Assembly: GCA_030604325.1 (NCBI GenBank) | Contig: JAUVWC010000113.1 | Span: 1-5,369 of the forward strand | DNA length: 5,369 nucleotides | From: Candidatus Zixiibacteriota bacterium | Lineage (GTDB): Bacteria > Blakebacterota > Blakebacteria > Blakebacterales > Blakebacteraceae | Reading direction: 5' to 3' | In this document: piece after piece, positions 4,207 to 5,369 of the stretch | Layout: each line of letters begins with the position of its first letter | Position numbering within the stretch: the first letter of the stretch is position 1 | Translations under genes and position numbers: made by a program | Notes under the pieces: generated by a model | What the model was told of the DNA's origin: nothing | Seen by the model: only the letters and a program-made list of their open reading frames with translations | Databases searched by the model: none

Positions 4207-5369
4207 GGAAAGAATCCTCCGGAGACGAAACATTCGTGGCACGCCCATCGCTTCCGGCAAAGGTGACCCGTTGCACCGCCGGCCTCACTGCGGCGGTGGT
4301 GATGGTATGCGCCTCTCTGCTGTTGCTGCCAGGGCCTGCCCACGCGCAGTCCGAGTTCTTCGGGCGTAACAAGGTCCAGTACGACCATTTCCGCTGGAAG
4401 ACCCTCAATACTCCCCATTTCATCATCCACTATTATGAGGGAGAAGAAGAGGCGGTCCACGATGCCGCCAGGATCGCCGAACGCTCCTACGCCTACCTCA
4501 GCCAGATCCTCCAGGTCGATCTCAAAGACCGCATTCCGCTGCTGCTCTACGCCGACCACCAGGATTTCCGACAGACGAACGCGGTGGTCGGCATCGGTGA
4601 AGGCACCCAGGGGGTGACCGAGTCGCTCAAACAGCGGGTCATCATGCCCATGATGCCCACCATGGAGAACTTCACACACGTCCTCACCCACGAGATGGTG
4701 CACGCCTTCCAGATGGAGATCATGGGCACCGGCAATTCCCTCAACCCGCTCCAGTGGCAACCGCCTCTGTGGGTGATGGAGGGGATGGCGGAGTACTTCT
4801 CTATCGGGATGGATCCGAACACCGAGATCTGGCTAAGGGATATGGTGCAGCGGGACGAGTTCATGGGCCTGACGGAATTCGAGACCGTGCAGGACATAAG
4901 GGTCTACCGCATGGGCCAGGGATTGTACGACTTCCTGGGTGAGCGCTACGGGAAGGAGTCGCTGCGCCGCTTCTTCAAGGAGACCGTGCGCACCAGGAGC
5001 TGGTCGATGGCACTCCAGCGCGTGTACAGCCAGTCGCCGAAGGAGCTCTCCGAGAAGTGGAAGTCCCACCTGCAGTCGAAATACGGGAGCGCCATCGCCG
5101 AGCAGACAGAAGCCGATTCGATCGCCACACGGCTCGTTGAACATAAAGGATTGATCTACAACCTGAATCTTACTCCTTCCATCAGTCCCGACGGCGACCG
5201 GATCGCGTATATCGCCAATGTGGACCTGCGCGACGGCATCTACATCGCCGATGCCGAGACGGGCGCATCACGCCGCGCCCTGGCTTACGGCGGCTCCTCC
5301 GGCTCCCTGGAAATCATAGACTTCTTCGAGTCGACGATGTCGTGGACGGATGATGGACAGACCCTCGCC
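4203..5369 (+). CDS. Secreted HExxH metallopeptidase with TolB-like beta-propeller, C-terminus beyond window
   Basis: The frame runs open for 389 residues to the window edge. Residues 1-48 form a Sec signal peptide with a long basic n-region, a hydrophobic core (AGLTAAVVMVCASLLLLPG, 26-44) and a likely cleavage after AHA (46-48), so the product is exported. Residues about 55-300 look like a peptidase-MA (gluzincin) domain. The zinc motif HEMVH is at 163-167, and EGMAEYFS (193-200) supplies the third ligand, probably Glu193. From about 316 the sequence becomes a TolB/WD40-type propeller: SISPDGDRIAYIANVDLRDG (326-345), then IYIADAETG, and a second blade begins at SWTDDGQTLA. Relatives with this order are usually around 1000 residues, and some end in an outer-membrane barrel; that part cannot be seen. 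AAGGAAAG lies just upstream of the ATG. A GTG at 4263 would give a more standard 28-residue signal peptide but has no spaced Shine-Dalgarno. Substrate is unknown; an envelope or periplasmic role is inferred. Confidence 0.88.
   Translation, partial: MRKESSGDETFVARPSLPAKVTRCTAGLTAAVVMVCASLLLLPGPAHAQSEFFGRNKVQYDHFRWKTLNTPHFIIHYYEGEEEAVHDAARIAERSYAYLSQILQVDLKDRIPLLLYADHQDFRQTNAVVGIGEGTQGVTESLKQRVIMPMMPTMENFTHVLTHEMVHAFQMEIMGTGNSLNPLQWQPPLWVMEGMAEYFSIGMDPNTEIWLRDMVQRDEFMGLTEFETVQDIRVYRMGQGLYDFLGERYGKESLRRFFKETVRTRSWSMALQRVYSQSPKELSEKWKSHLQSKYGSAIAEQTEADSIATRLVEHKGLIYNLNLTPSISPDGDRIAYIANVDLRDGIYIADAETGASRRALAYGGSSGSLEIIDFFESTMSWTDDGQTLA

Noticed and set aside
4050..4760. 236-residue open frame on the minus strand opposite the metallopeptidase
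   Set aside because: It is histidine- and glycine-rich in the way antisense frames of GC-rich genes are, has no recognisable domain, and overlaps a gene with clear motifs on the plus strand.

Overview
This 5.4 kb window is GC-rich bacterial chromosomal DNA holding four clear complete genes, two genes cut by the window edges, and two short reading frames supported mainly by translation signals. There are no rRNA, tRNA, CRISPR, IS or phage features. The organism cannot be named from this alone. A CBS-less GuaB3-type IMP dehydrogenase, a secreted peptidase-MA/TolB-propeller protein of the kind common in Gemmatimonadota-like lineages, and a GC-rich S20 with a TTG start together suggest an uncultured-type Gram-negative bacterium. 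That phylum guess is an inference.

Layout: (1) 1-164, minus strand: N-terminus of a small membrane protein, preceded by a nine-codon reading frame that has the better ribosome binding site and ends in TAG in the same frame. (2) 165-537: divergent intergenic region with a 10-bp palindrome directly followed by a perfect 9-bp hairpin, and a GC hairpin just before the next ribosome binding site. (3) 538-2558, plus strand: a probable two-gene operon, guaB3 then an RNase Z-like metallo-beta-lactamase-fold hydrolase. (4) 2592-2855, minus strand: rpsT (ribosomal protein S20), tail-to-tail with the operon, starting at TTG behind a near-perfect Shine-Dalgarno; a candidate promoter lies upstream at 2977-3004. 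(5) 3060-4030, plus strand: a PhzF-family gene whose leader carries three perfect 9-bp G-rich repeats that, with its own Shine-Dalgarno, make a four-tract potential G-quadruplex. (6) 4066-5369, plus strand: a 46-codon reading frame with GTG start, overlapping by ATGA a secreted HExxH metallopeptidase with a beta-propeller that runs off the right edge.

Functionally the genes are mixed: purine nucleotide synthesis (guaB3), a phosphodiesterase-like or RNA-processing hydrolase, ribosome assembly (rpsT), an isomerase-like enzyme of unknown substrate (PhzF family) and an envelope-associated protease. No defence or mobile system is visible. The most unusual signals are in translation control: the G-quadruplex-forming repeat over the PhzF ribosome binding site, the TTG start of rpsT, and the two short coupled reading frames.
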